Source: Tamarix chinensis (taxonomy: Eukaryota > Streptophyta > Magnoliopsida > Caryophyllales > Tamaricaceae). Taken from it: a stretch of DNA of 64,000 bases. This document shows positions 22,936 to 33,998 of the stretch, piece by piece. The stretch spans positions 98,410,132 to 98,474,131 of the forward strand of contig CM060174.1 in NCBI GenBank assembly GCA_030549775.1. Reading direction: 5' to 3'. Each line of letters opens with the position of its first letter. Position 1 is the first letter of the stretch. The position numbers were made by a program, and so were the translations under genes. The notes under the pieces are model-generated. The model did not search any database. It had not been told where the DNA came from and was given only the letters and a program-made list of their open reading frames with translations.

Positions 22936-23770
22936 CAAGTGGTGGTGAGTTTCATTGTGGTCATTACACAGTACACATGTAGGTTCGAGTTGTATACCAT
23001 AGGAAATAAGTCCATCCTTAGTTTGTAACCTTCTAATTATTGCAAGCCAATAAAGAAAGGAGTGACATATGATAGATAATTTAGACCACACCATAGGGAA
23101 CCAAGGCACAATATTATTATGGGGTTTTATTAGATCACATGCACGACTAATGGAGAATTTACCTTGCAGCAGTGTCCTGGATATATTGGGAGGTTGTATT
23201 ATAGTATTGAAGATATCTCGGAGATTCAGTATCTTTTTGATGATCCTGGAGGCTGAAGTTTTAATTCAAATGTGCCATATGTTATCACCTTTTAGGAACT
23301 AAGTGTGCATCCTTTTAACCCATAGCAAGTCCTTTTTAGAAGCTAGATGCCATATGATTTTGCACATTGCTTCTCTATTCCACCATAGGAGATAATCATA
23401 CCTAGACCTCCTTCTATTTTTGGCATACAAACCCAATCCTAAGCAACTAGTTCCTTTTAACCCATAGCAAGTCCTTTTTGGAAGTGTCAGTAGAACTTAA
23501 CCACAAGAACTTTCTACAAATAATATTAATTTTAGAGAGAATGTGCAGTGGAATGGAAAAAACCAAACTCCAGTAAGTTTGCAAGTTGAAGAGGACATAT
23601 TAAATCAATTGTATTCAACCTTCATAACTGAGTAGCTATACTTGCCAAGTTCAAAGTCTTGAGGTGATTTTATCTATCAAAGGATGGTATTGTTATTTGG
23701 TAAGGTATCTACCATCAAGGGGCACATCTAGGTATTTGAAAGGCAATTTCCATTTTAGGATTTGGAATTT
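22936..23770 (-). pseudogene. LINE ORF2 fragment with reverse transcriptase zinc-binding domain
   Basis: This is the downstream part of a plant LINE reverse transcriptase. On the minus strand it reads FKYLDVPLDGRYL (about 23700-23740), then SYEG-IQLI and YVLFNLQTYWS (about 23560-23640), FLWLSSTDTSKKDLLWV, WHI-IKTSASRIIKKIL, and the open frame from 23109. The zf-RVT domain there has the expected PWFPMVWSKLSI, RRLQTKDGLISYGI and CVLCNDHNETHHHL, whose Cys and His pairs are kept. It breaks at the target duplication of solo LTR 3 and resumes at 20376. About eight stops and a few frame changes show it is dead. The upstream endonuclease and catalytic reverse transcriptase core are not found to the right. 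Confidence 0.78.
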
Positions 23771-26320
23771 GTTATATAGCTCTTACCTAAGTAACATCAA
23801 TTTTGATCATTGTTATTAAATAAACAAAATGACACGATTAGTTGGGATACCACCATAATTCTATTGCCATTATAAAATATTTAAAACCTATTACTTCAGC
23901 AATCCAGTCTTTGCAACAACCTTCTTACAAGTTAAGACTAGTTTGTTTCAAGTCCGAGCTTTTAACTCAATCATTCAACCTCTACGTGCACCTCTCCCTA
24001 TTCCCCACTCACCATCGGAAAAAAATCCTCCTATTTGTATCCCAAGATAGTCCCAAGATACTCAATCACTTTCTCTATGTTGATTTTTTCACCACTGGAC
24101 TTACTATCGTCCGATTGAATCATTATTCAAATATTCACTCATCAATGCCATCTCTTGTTAGATTTGTGAATTACCATCTCCTGTAACAAGTTTCAATTTT
24201 AGTAAATACTTATATTTGATACATTTTAACATTGGTTTCGTATTGAAGCTTCAAAATTTTGTTTTGTGTTGTTTGAATTTATCATTTATAATTATTGTTT
24301 CATCAATTTAGTTTTTATCTATCTCAACTATTATTATTTGATTCTAGCTTCAAATTTATGGTATTAGTTAGTTTCAATTTTAGGTTTTGTTTGTTATTAA
24401 TTGTTGAATAATATACCAAGCAACTTATCATAAACTAACCCCACTCCTTCATTGAGTGATTATTGTTTTTATTAAATAAAGCTCTTTTTTTGTTTGAAGA
24501 GGCTTTTCTCTAGGAAGTATCTAATGTAGGTCTCAATCAGCATTAATGTATTATTAGCACTTAGGGAATTTTTCTATTGTGGTGATTGGGATTGGTAGCT
24601 AGATATACTATATTCATTATTTTGATGATAGTTATTATATAAGTCTCGTAATAAGTGAAGGCATTTACAAATATCCTTCAAAGCAAACAAACTATTTCTC
24701 CAACTTCTTATTTTCATCAAATTAGGTTTCTAGCCTATCGTAAGTAATATGGTGAGAATATCATAGGTTTCTTATTCTTTCTTATTATACTACAACCTCA
24801 AGCCATCCTTTTTAGTATTGTTTAACAGGATTTCCCTTTCTACATAAATTGACTCCACTTGTCATATTTCTTAGGGACTACTTGAACATGCTAGTAAGAA
24901 AATATCCTTTCTAGAATTGCACTCATGGATCATATCAATTCCCATTTTCTTCTCAGTTTCTAGAAAATATCCTTTCTAGAAATCCTACTTGTTTAACTAC
25001 TTCAGATGAAATGTTCTGGGCACTTTCTTAGACTAAATGTCATATGGTGTGCATACTTCACAAACTTCAATTTCTCAAACTAAATTTCATATAGCGTGCT
25101 TACTTCACATACTTCTATGAACTATCAATGTTCTCTTACTATCCCTAACATCAATACTCTTTATATTCATTATCACTTGCACTAAACATTTATGTATCTA
25201 TGATGCTTGTGATCTTTCTATGAATTTTCACATTCACTAAACATCTACGTCATTTTCATCATACGTATATGTTGAAAAAGGCCATCTCCTTCCATCAAAA
25301 GAGACATTAACTTTGTTCTTGTTATCAATCATTACAAAGGAATGATATATATTTTATGTGTACTTGTTGCCATAGGGGAAAATACCTTAAAGTATATCAT
25401 TTTTTTAATCATATCAAGCCCTAGAGGAATCCTATACCAACTTAACAAGGACCTTCAATCCTTTGAATTTATATAAAATAATTATTTTTAACTCACAAAA
25501 ACATATGATCAAATTAGTTATAAGGAAGGTAATAACTCATGATTGATGGCCCATGCACTATTAATGTAATGTCAAACCAGTGGTCAGTGGGAGGTACAAG
25601 TACTTAAAGATTAGTTTTTTAATTAGTATGATACCTTATTTTAACTTTTATGTTCCAACTATGGGGAGAAGAAAAGTGAAAGTGGATTTCCTAGTCTTAA
25701 TGTGAATAAATAATTGATATTGAGCTATCACTTAAGTATAAACACTAATGCGACTTTTCTTTCAAGTTGCCTTACACCATGAATAGTATTCATATATGTA
25801 GTATTCCTTATATCAGATATTGTGTGTCGTTATACTATACTCTTAGTTTCACGTGTTATGCATGCCTTATACTTTGAAGTGAATTTGTTACTCTGTATAT
25901 TTTATACTAACTACTTGTTATGGTCACCAACCATTCAAACGAACAAATGCTACTTGTTGATTCACAAGTGTTTGTTGATATCAGTGCTTTTGATGTGATG
26001 CTTATGATGAGAATTATTATTGGGTTTGGAGTAGTGTTATAGTTAAATAAAACCTCTCCTTTATAATTCTAGTCCTCTACTTTCCCTTAAATATATCTTT
26101 TCTTTCCTAGTTTTTAATCTTGTATCATATAAGATCATGTGATTCCCACACATGATCAGGAGGTACAGGTTACTTATTAACCTTGTATCTAGAAAAAATG
26201 TGATACAAATAGTACATTTTATATATTAGATGTGGGGGTAACACCCTACATTTTTCTTTTTAGCTTCCATAAAAATTAGTTCATAAAAATAAGGTTGTTA
26301 CATATACCATTTCTCAACTA
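23771..26320. other. No recognised gene; short local duplications
   Basis: An open frame of 114 codons at 23842-24186 matches nothing I recognise and has no start context or neighbour that supports it. AGAAAATATCCTTTCTAGAA occurs twice (about 24897 and 24963). A 55-60 bp text with ACTAAATKTCATATRGYGTGC repeats near 25033 and 25080. The rest is A+T-rich. Confidence 0.4.
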
Positions 26321-26329
26321 ATCTCCAAA

Positions 26330-27307
26330 TATTTTCAACATGCAGCTTGATCTCAATCTCTCCAGTATCTTCCACCTATGAGTCATTAGGCAAAGTGAAT
26401 ATTTTATATTCATATGACTCATAGGAGTTAGACTAATCCTTCATACAACATATGTGTTTGCCATATCTTGAATCTAACATCCAATTGTTCTTTGGTGCTT
26501 CTTAATTCTCTGCTAAAAGAATATCTTCACCGTCTCATCCATCATAGTTGTGGTTTGATATGTTTTCCGAGCATTTAACTCCATTATATTATCTTTATAT
26601 TTTGGACACATTAATTAAATGTGTCTAATCTTATCTCTATAGAAGCATTTAATTTTGATATTGCTCTCTGTTTTATCCTTCTTCTTGTGCTTTCCATATG
26701 TGATATCATTGGTTATTAATCGAAGTATATCTCCTTTAACCTATCAACTTTTTAGCCTCAAGAAAAACTATGACAAGTACCTCAACAAATAGTATTTTCT
26801 TTCTAACTTGTAATCCTATTATCATTTAGTTTCACTTCTACAAGAGGTATGTCAATTAAAAGAAGTATTACCATATCCTCATCTTTATAAGTTTTTATCT
26901 AACCTCACCGGTTTAGTTATATATCCTTTAACCATATTTATATGAACATAAAATTTGCCTTCTTCCACCATCTCGAGTTCAAAACGATCATTATTCAAGA
27001 ATAACTTATTTGCTTGTGGTATAACCCCTCCATTTTCATTAATTTCTCTTATAGTCTATTTATTTTCCTCTCCTCTAGGATGTTATACTTGATTTTAGGA
27101 GTAAGGTTCGACCAAATTGTACTAGTTGTATGTAATTTTATATCTTCCCACTTGCCTCACACTATATTATTAGACTTCCTATCCTACAGGGTCACATATA
27201 TTTACCTTTTAGAAAAGAATATCCTTCGGCATTCCTTGACGTAGCCAAATTTAATCCTTCTTGTTAAACAATTCCAAATCAATCTTACCACCAAAATATG
27301 TCGTCAT
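26330..27307 (-). pseudogene. Ty1/copia gag and protease remnant
   Basis: Reading the minus strand, a start at 27307 gives MTTYFGGKIDLELF, typical of the N-terminal gag domain of plant copia elements. Then come FELEMVEEGKFYVHINMVKG (about 26920-26985) and a zinc-knuckle remnant CFYRDKIRHI-LMCPKYK (about 26610-26665). A protease start follows, WMLDSRYGKHICCMKD (about 26420-26470), where the active-site DSG has become DSR. Stops are frequent. Integrase and reverse transcriptase are absent. A primer-site-like sequence and LTR edge lie just upstream (27316-27335). Confidence 0.65.
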
Positions 27308-27315
27308 CTTGAAAA

Positions 27316-27558
27316 TCACGATTCTGACACTACTTGTTAGGATTTTTGGTGTTGTTAATAATAAATTTGGTGTTAAGTCTAGAACAAGTGTACAGGGCTA
27401 GACATGTGTATAAACAATAGGGTACCAAAAACCTAGAATCCCAAAATTAGGAAATAAAATAAATAAAAATAAGATTTTAAAACTTACATCTTTATTACAA
27501 ATCCAATCAACAAATTGGCAATACAAGAAATCTTATATTCAATAACACAATACTAATG
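27316..27558 (-). mobile_element. Putative 5-prime LTR end and primer site of the copia remnant
   Basis: On the minus strand, an LTR-like end CCTAACA is followed by AGTAGTGTCAGAATCGTGA. The part TAGTGTCAGAATC agrees at 9 of 13 positions with the initiator-Met tRNA primer site TGGTATCAGAGCC. Sequence upstream (27335-27558) contains AATAAAG and looks LTR-like, but its outer end is not defined. Confidence 0.45.
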
Positions 27559-28326
27559 TTGTTGGGGTATCCCTCCTACATGGTAAAGCCCAAATTTTTA
27601 ACCAAGGTTTTTTTTTTAATTTTTATTAATGGCCTAACTTTGAAAATGATAAACATCAGATGTAAATTTGATGTGGGAAGGTGAGTAAATATGAAAAATA
27701 TTGAGATTTGAATATAGTAGGTGAGAAAGAGAAAAACACAAAAAATATGTCATTATTCTCTTCAACATGGGTTTGATCAACTCAATTATATGAAGTCGTT
27801 CACTGTTAGATCTTGTTGATTTTTTTTATTACAAAATCTTACTAGGATAATAATATTGATTTTTAACAGTGGAGATTTGATTTCGAGCTCTCTACATTAG
27901 TTTTTTGTTGATATTTGAGTGGGTATTTTGTTTAAGTCAATTTCATATTAGTTTTGGTTTTAGCATCAATTTAGTGGTCTATTGTACTCAATTTTGGCTG
28001 AAAAATGGTAAGGTTAATGTTAACATCTTGTTTTTTTATCATTGGAGAAAGGGCTTGTTGTTTTGTGGCAAGTAGTTCAACCTTTGGATGTGTTTATAGT
28101 AGCGCTATTTTATTGTTGTCTAGTTAAGTTGTTTTGGATTGATGATTGTAGTATCCATTTAGTACTTAAATATTAGACTTTGTAACTCAAATTTCTTATA
28201 GTGAAAGTTTTTTAAGTGAAATAAAATGTTTTGTGGTTGTTTTACTTTCACATTGGAAAGGTTTTTCCACGTAACATAAATCGTGTGTCGATAATTTCCT
28301 ATTATTTCTATTTAGTTATTGGTATC
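27559..28326 (+). mobile_element. Possible copia LTR fragment, plus orientation
   Basis: TGTTGGGGTATCCC at 27559 resembles a copia LTR start. Near its end, GGAAAGGTTTTTCCACGTAA (about 28255) matches text common in plant copia LTRs, and TTGGTATC at about 28318 resembles the start of an initiator-Met tRNA primer site. No gag follows. The target duplication was not found, so limits are tentative. Confidence 0.4.
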
Positions 28327-28479
28327 GTTAACCCATTCTCCCTTTGTTCGATCACATCTCTACATTTTTGGTTGAGGCTCAAGCAATCCAAACTTGTAAG
28401 CAATCAATAAACTTTTTTTTCCTTAATCATTTTCTTTCTAGATTCTCCCTCTTTTAAAATTTTCCGGCAACGCCCCTCC

Positions 28480-28717
28480 AAAATCCCTCTAGGCTCTGTT
28501 GTGACCCTCTTCTTTGATTATCTCCCGTTGTACGCTTCTAATTCTTTGCTCAAGAAGTTTATGGTCAGGTTCTCAACGACTTTATTCCTCGGAAGACTAG
28601 AAGGTTCTGTAAGGACGGGTTCGCCTTTTTTAGATCTGGAAGTGCTAAGGAGGCTCGTCTGGCGATTGAAAGAGATAATGACAAGAGGTTCGGAGAGAAC
28701 ATCACACAGGTCAAAGT
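28480..28717 (+). pseudogene. RRM-type LINE ORF1 (or RRM gene) fragment, left part
   Basis: Across one frameshift this reads as an RNA recognition motif. VTLFFDYLPLYA supplies RNP2, then VLNDFIPRKTRRF follows, and DGFAFFRSGSAKEARLAI supplies RNP1 and the following helix, ending FGENITQVKV. RRMs of this form with FIPRK are typical of plant LINE ORF1 proteins. A copia element interrupts it at 28718 directly after the Lys-Val codons, and the frame continues at 34557. A host RRM gene fragment is the alternative. Confidence 0.6.
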
Positions 28718-29341
28718 TGGAGAATAACTTGAATACCGTGATAATATAAGAAATTTAGGGCCAAATATTTTGATGAGAAAATAGGAAGGAAAACTTGTGT
28801 CGTGATAAACCCACTAACTTAGAAGCGATTTCGCCTCCGACTAGGTGAAATCGGCTGCATCGTTGTATTCCCAAGGTTAACACAGTGCTCTTCTTATTCG
28901 TGTACTCGAGAGAGAAGATTTGGAACTCTATACAATGCTCTGAACTGAAGAAGAGAGGGCTAAAGAGAATAAATAAAAAAACGCCCCTATTATCAGCAAC
29001 TACTGCTGGATGTGGGAAGAAAACCAAGCAACAGTTACGGTAATTCAAACTATTTCAAAAAAACCGTGGCTGACTTATTCAACGAGGAAAACATGAAGCA
29101 CACAAGGCCCAAAAAATATGCGCACACCACCCCACCCACCCCACGTGCCGAGTCGGCCGGACGGCGGTGGCGGTGTGTGTTGGGACCTTTGTCTCTCCTA
29201 CTAACTCAAACCACAAATTACCCAAGGTAGTATATAAACACAAATAAGAAAAGCTAATTTTTCCATGTGGGACAAAGAGAACAAGGAAAACAAGGAAGAA
29301 CCCACAAAGCAAGATAATACAAAGGCCTTGCATTACTAACA
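28718..29341 (-). repeat. 3-prime LTR of the copia element
   Basis: This is the longer LTR copy (624 bp). Relative to the other it keeps a segment around 29203-29255 containing TTTATATAC on the minus strand, a plausible TATA box, followed downstream by the CT-rich region and the U5-like end. Confidence 0.88.
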
Positions 29342-29351
29342 ATCCCCCACT
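29342..29351 (-). other. Polypurine tract of the copia element
   Basis: AGTGGGGGAT on the minus strand lies immediately upstream of the TGTTAG that starts the 3-prime LTR. This is the usual plus-strand priming site and fixes the LTR edge. Confidence 0.8.
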
Positions 29352-29931
29352 AATGCAAAGGCAGAAAAATAAAGAGTTCTGAGCTTTTAGCAAGGATTGA
29401 TGCTTAAATGCTAGTATCTTTTGATTGAACCAACACATAGTGAATCTAGGCATTCCTTTTACCAATTAAGTGTACAAGTCTTGAACTCATTGGTTTGAGG
29501 ATTCACCTAAAGACACATATCTCACCTTATCACAATCGAGTTCAGCGATCAAGTCAAAAACATGTTGTCCTTAGTCACCTCAGGACACTCATGGGTGCTC
29601 TAGAAAGACTGCCCATGTCTTTTATAGAAGGAGGCCAACCGTTCACACCCAAGCAGGTGATTCCGTCAGGTCTATCTACCATAAACCACCCCACAGTTGA
29701 GGACTATGGAATCATTAAGAGCTCGCAAGCTCAACCTTGCTATCATCAAGCGGTGGAACCATCAGGTCTGTCTCACAAGGACCACCCATCAATTAGGACT
29801 ATGGTACCATTAAGAGCTTAATGCTCAAACTCAAGGTACACATGTCATAGGAATGTGAAAAGTGTGTACATTAGTGATTGCTTCATAGCTTTGTTTGACC
29901 TATAACTAGGTGTCCACCATGAATTACCTAT
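29352..29931. other. Non-coding 3-prime region of the copia element
   Basis: The stretch lies between the RNase H stop and the polypurine tract. Related text beginning GGTCTATCTACCATAAACCA and GGTCTGTCTCACAAGGACCA recurs near 29668 and 29764, about 96 bases apart, so part of it is a diverged tandem duplication. The open frame 29495-29821 covers this repeat and is not a known protein. Confidence 0.5.
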
Positions 29932-30355
29932 CTACAAGGGTTTAAGTCCCATTCCCCTTGACAAATCTAGGACCATTCTCCTACATAGTCCTTTGGTTAA
30001 AGGATCAACTAGGTTCCTCTCATATCTAACATAATCTAGAGAGATCACTCCATTAGTGATCAAATTTCTCACAACTTTATGACTAATGCATATATGCCTC
30101 TTTTTTCCATTATAAGCAACATTCTTAGCAATACTGATGGCAGCCTGTGAGTCACAGTGTAGTGAAACAGTAGGTGTGGGTAGGTATGTCAACCAATAAT
30201 GATCTCAACCACTTGGCCTCTTCACTAGCTAAGTCCATCACAATGAACTCGGACTCTATAGTGGATCTAGCAATAACTATTTGCTTAGTAGACTTCCAAG
30301 AAATAGAAGCTCCACCTAAAGTGTACAAAACCACTAGTGGGGAAAATTTCATCAT
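29932..30355 (-). pseudogene. RNase H domain of the copia element
   Basis: RNase H removes the RNA strand during reverse transcription. One frame (30355-30152) holds [16 protein letters not shown]. After a frameshift the second (30192-29932) holds [26 protein letters not shown] and NLVDPLTKGL, ending RGMGLKPL. These are the standard copia RNase H blocks, with the acidic residues E and D visible. The frameshift and the break from the reverse transcriptase frame at about 30387 make it inactive as it stands. Confidence 0.85.
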
Positions 30356-30386
30356 TGTCTGTTACCCAATTAGCATCAGTATAACC

Positions 30387-31742
30387 CTATAAAATAGCAG
30401 GATAGCCAATAAAATGCAAACCCCAATCCATCGTACCTCTAAGATATTTCATTAAACGGGTGAGAGCATTCCAATGATCACTACTAGGGTTATGGGTATA
30501 CCGACTTAGACAACTGACTGCATAAGCTATGTCAGGTTGAGTGTAGTTCATTAAAAACATTAAACTTCCAATGATCTTAGCATATTCAGTTTGAGATATG
30601 CTCTTACCCAAATTTTTACACAAATGTACACTAGGATCATAAGGAGCTCTTACTAGTACGACATCAAAACTATTGAATTTTTTCAAGATTTTCTCTACAA
30701 AGTGAGGTTGACTTAGAGTGAAGTCATTATCAGTCTTTGTGAATTTTACTCCTAAAATCACATCTGCCTCACCTAAGTCCTTCATCTCAAATCTAGAGGA
30801 CAAGAAACTCTTTGTTTCATTCACAACTTCAATACATGTACCGATGATCAACATGTCATAAACGTAGAGACAAATAATTATACTATCAGTGCCAAACATC
30901 TTTGAGTACACACAAGCATCAGATTCATTAATTGAAGAACCAAAACTGAGAATGGTTTCATGATATTTCAAATACCACCGAATCGGTGCTTGTTTAAGAC
31001 CATATAAAGACTTCTTAAGCCTACATACCTTACTTTCATGTCTTGGAACTCCACAACCTGGTGGTTGTTCCATATAAATATCCTCATTTAATTCTCCATT
31101 CAAGAATGCATTTTTCACATCTATTTGGTGTACAATCAGGTTATGAATGGAAGCCAAAGCAAATAATGCACGAATAGTAGAGATTTTAGTGACAGGAGAG
31201 TAAGTACCAAAGAAGTCAATTCCATTCTTTTGGGTATAACCTTTAATTACTAATCTAGCCTTAAACCTTTCAATAGTTCCATTAGTTCTGAGTTTCCTTT
31301 TAAAGATCCATTCGCAACCAATTACCTTAGCCCCTTTGGGAAGGTCTACTAATTCCCAAGTGTGGTTAGACATAATGGAATCAATCTCACTTCTTATGGC
31401 ATCCTTCCAGAAACTAGCATCTACTGATTTTATTACCTCTTCATATGTCTTAGGTTCGTCTTCAATAATATGAAGACAAACTACTAACTCGTCTAGTTCA
31501 TCAAAGTTATCTTTTCTTTTGAGTTCTACAAGAAAAGAAATAATAAAATCGGGACCAAAACTAGTTTTAGTTCTACGTCTTTTACTCCTTCTAGGCTTAA
31601 CATTCACATCAACATGTGTAATAGCAGAATCAAGGAAATACATAGAAGAAGAAGATGCACATGCAGGAATGTTATTAGGAGAAACATCATATTTCTTTAA
31701 AGGAAATACATTTTCAAAAAAACTCATCATTTCTAGATTCAT
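30387..31742 (-). pseudogene. Reverse transcriptase of the copia element
   Basis: This 451-codon open frame is the longest in the window. Residues 95-140 carry the linker with [15 protein letters not shown]. The polymerase domain follows with [10 protein letters not shown] (142-151), [12 protein letters not shown], and [10 protein letters not shown] with the first catalytic Asp at 208. QPPGC and YGLKQAP come next. The catalytic YVDD box reads YVYD at 293-296, so one of its two Asp residues is lost. [14 protein letters not shown] and the connection to RNase H complete it. Although the frame is open, the active site is altered, and the upstream integrase is broken by stops. Confidence 0.9.
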
Positions 31743-32520
31743 ATATAGAACGATCTTTTAAACGCATAAATCTATAAGCAGCATTGTTTTCGGCATAACA
31801 AATAAAGGCAGTATCCTCAGTCTTAGGTCCGACACTTTCACGTTGAAAAGAAGGTAAAGCCACTTTAGCCAAACAACCCCACACTTTCATGTAACTCAAG
31901 TTTGGGGTATAACCTTTCCACAACTCATATGGGGTTTTCTCTAATTTTTTTTATGAGGCACTTTGTTAAGAATATAACAAGCACTAAGTACTACCTCCCC
32001 CTACATATCCATAGATAACCCAAAACTGACAAGCATTGCACTAATCATCAGCTATACCATTCTGTTCAGGTGTTCTAGGAGCAGAAAGCTCATGGATTAT
32101 TCCCTCTTTTTCACAAATTTCTTTGAGGAAATTAGTGCCATATTAACCACTGCGGTTAGACCTAAGTCTTTTGATTTTTATGTCTAATTGGTTTTCCACC
32201 TTTGCTTTATATTTTAAGAACATATCTTCGGCCTCATCTTTTGATCTTAAAAGGTATACTTTACAAAACCTCGAGTAGTCATCAATAAAGGTGATGCATT
32301 AGTGTTTACCACCCCTACTCTTTGTGTTTCTAAAATCTGCTAAGTCTATATGTATAAGCTCAAGCAATTTTGTTTTTCTATCAATCATAGAATTAAACGG
32401 TTTCTTAGCAAATTTAGCCTCAACACATATTTCACATTTCTTACTATTACCTGAAGTTAGATTAGGAAGCAGTTTCATTTTACGTAATCGTTTCAAAGAA
32501 CCATAATTCACATGTCCTAA
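31714..32520 (-). pseudogene. Integrase region of the copia element
   Basis: Integrase inserts the DNA copy. The zinc-binding GAG-pre-integrase part reads NYGSLKRLRKMKLLP, then KKCEICVEAKFAKKPF (32299-32511), with the CxxC pair kept. The core has HIDLADF for the first Asp and FIDDYSRF. The second Asp region, usually SDRGGEY, reads SNRSG, stop, Y near 32150, so the Asp is an Asn. The Glu block SAPRTPEQNG is visible near 32065-32100. The C-terminal part KVWGCLAKVALPS lies at 31840-31900. Several stops separate these blocks. Confidence 0.85.
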
Positions 32521-32679
32521 TCTAGCATGCCAATTATCAAAAGAATCAACAATATAAGCAAAGTAGAAACTTTATTAGCACCAGAATCAACAATAGCCTT
32601 AGCCTCTATGGTGTACAGAACTCTCTGAACATATCCCTTCCTCACAAAATCATCATTACGAACCAAAATAACTTTTAGG

Positions 32680-32995
32680 TTTTTATTACGAGTTTCAATC
32701 CCAGCCCTGTCTAAAGCTAAGCTAGAAATTTAGTTTTTACTCATGGAAGGGACATACAAAACATTCTGTAGTTTAAGAACATTTCCAGAAATATAGTTTC
32801 AGGTTTACTGTTCCTTTGCCAAAAATTTCATATTCGGACTTGTTGCCCATGTACACCTTCTCCTTACCTGAGGCAGGTTCAAAATCAGCAAAAAGATCTC
32901 AGTTTGAATAGAAATGCTTTGTTGCTCCACAATCCATGATCCTCCTCTTAGGATTCCCAACCACGTTGCACATGGTCGCCACAGTAGCAAACACT
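32680..32995 (-). pseudogene. Protease region of the copia element
   Basis: The aspartic protease that matures Gag-Pol is recognisable by RRIMDCGATKHF (about 32915-32950), where the usual DSG reads DCG, then YMGNKSEYEIFGKGTV and QNVLYVPSM (about 32730-32775). Stops interrupt it at two or more places. Confidence 0.75.
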
Positions 32996-32999
32996 TTTG

Positions 33000-33974
33000 G
33001 ATTCGGAGCTTAAGTTTCAGCTACATTTATTTGCTCCTTTGGTTTCTTGTCAGCCATTTGGTCACATTGAAATGACTTGCGTCCAGGCTTGCCACAAGTA
33101 TAGCACATGACTGTCCCGAGCTCCTTTTTTCCTGGATCTTGCTGTGGTTTTTGAACTTTCCCTTGCTATTAGATTGTTTGTTCTTTGTAGGTTTTTCAGT
33201 AGCTTTGGACATGTCAACTTTGGAACCACCAAAAGATTCCACAACATTAGCTTTAACAGAGAAGGTATTCTTATCTTTTAAACGATTAGCTTCTTCAATT
33301 TTCATGTGTGCGATCAACTCCTGCAAGGTCAGATCACTCTTCTTGTGCTTGAAGTGGTTGCGGTAATCCGACCATTTCTCTGGCAGCTTCTCAATCAGTA
33401 CGTTGGCCTGCAAAATCTCGCACATATGCATCCCCTCAGTCAGGATTTCAGCAACTAGATTCTCATATTGATGGACTTGTTCCATGATAGGCTTCTTCTC
33501 GTCCATCTTGAATTTCATCCACCCTCCTACCACATACTTTTTCTTTCCAGCATCATCAGCCCCATATTTCTTCTCTAGTGCTTCCTAAATAGTCTTGGCT
33601 GATTTCTGAGCATAGTACAAATCAAAGACCGAATCAACCATCCGACTCAGTGGTATGTGTTTGGCCAATTTGTTGTCTTTCTCGTACTTCTGGACCATAT
33701 CATCTGAGTCATCTTGTTCCTTTGCCTTCTCCTTGGATGGGGAGGATTCACAACGACGGAAGAAACCCCCGATGCAAGAGTGACATGATTGACATCGGCA
33801 ATCTTCTGATTTGGGTGGGTCTTTAAATAAAATATAATTTATTTCGAGCCGTTCGAAATATATGAGAATTCGATTAGCCCACCTCTTGTAATTGGAGCCA
33901 TCAAGAGGTTGAAGACTGCTAATATCAGGAAACAATTTCAATTGGTTGGAGGAAGGCATCGTCACAGTAATCAC
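33000..33974 (-). pseudogene. Gag of the copia element
   Basis: The start at 33974 gives MITVTMPSSNQLKLFPDISS, then LDGSNYKRWANRILIYFE, the conserved N-terminal gag block. One in-frame stop near 33585 separates this 129-codon part from the second part (to about 33027), which contains MHMCEILQANVLIEKLPEKW and LTLQELIAHMKIEEANR, both standard for the family's gag. A zinc knuckle CYTCGKPGRKSFQCDQ (about 33060-33110) is in a shifted frame, with the His of CCHC replaced. Gag forms the particle that packages the element RNA. Confidence 0.88.
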
Positions 33975-33998
33975 AGCAAAAAATCGCTTCTAACTTAT
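33975..33998 (-). other. Primer-binding region of the copia element, non-standard
   Basis: Directly inside the 5-prime LTR, the minus strand reads ATAAGTTAGAAGCGATTTTT. It does not resemble the initiator-Met tRNA site TGGTATCAGAGC that plant copia elements usually carry. The 13 bases TTAGAAGCGATTT are exactly complementary to AAATCGCTTCTAA in the sense strand of the 3-prime LTR (28818-28830), and 11 of 13 match in the 5-prime LTR. Confidence 0.5.

Noticed and set aside
23842..24186. A 114-codon plus-strand gene
   Set aside because: No family resemblance or conserved motif is visible, and the flanks are transposon remnants.
28501..28749. An 82-codon host gene
   Set aside because: It runs across the copia LTR boundary. 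The first part is a frameshifted RRM and the last part is LTR sequence.
30387..31742. An active copia polyprotein
   Set aside because: The YVDD box is altered, the integrase and gag contain stops, and RNase H is out of frame.
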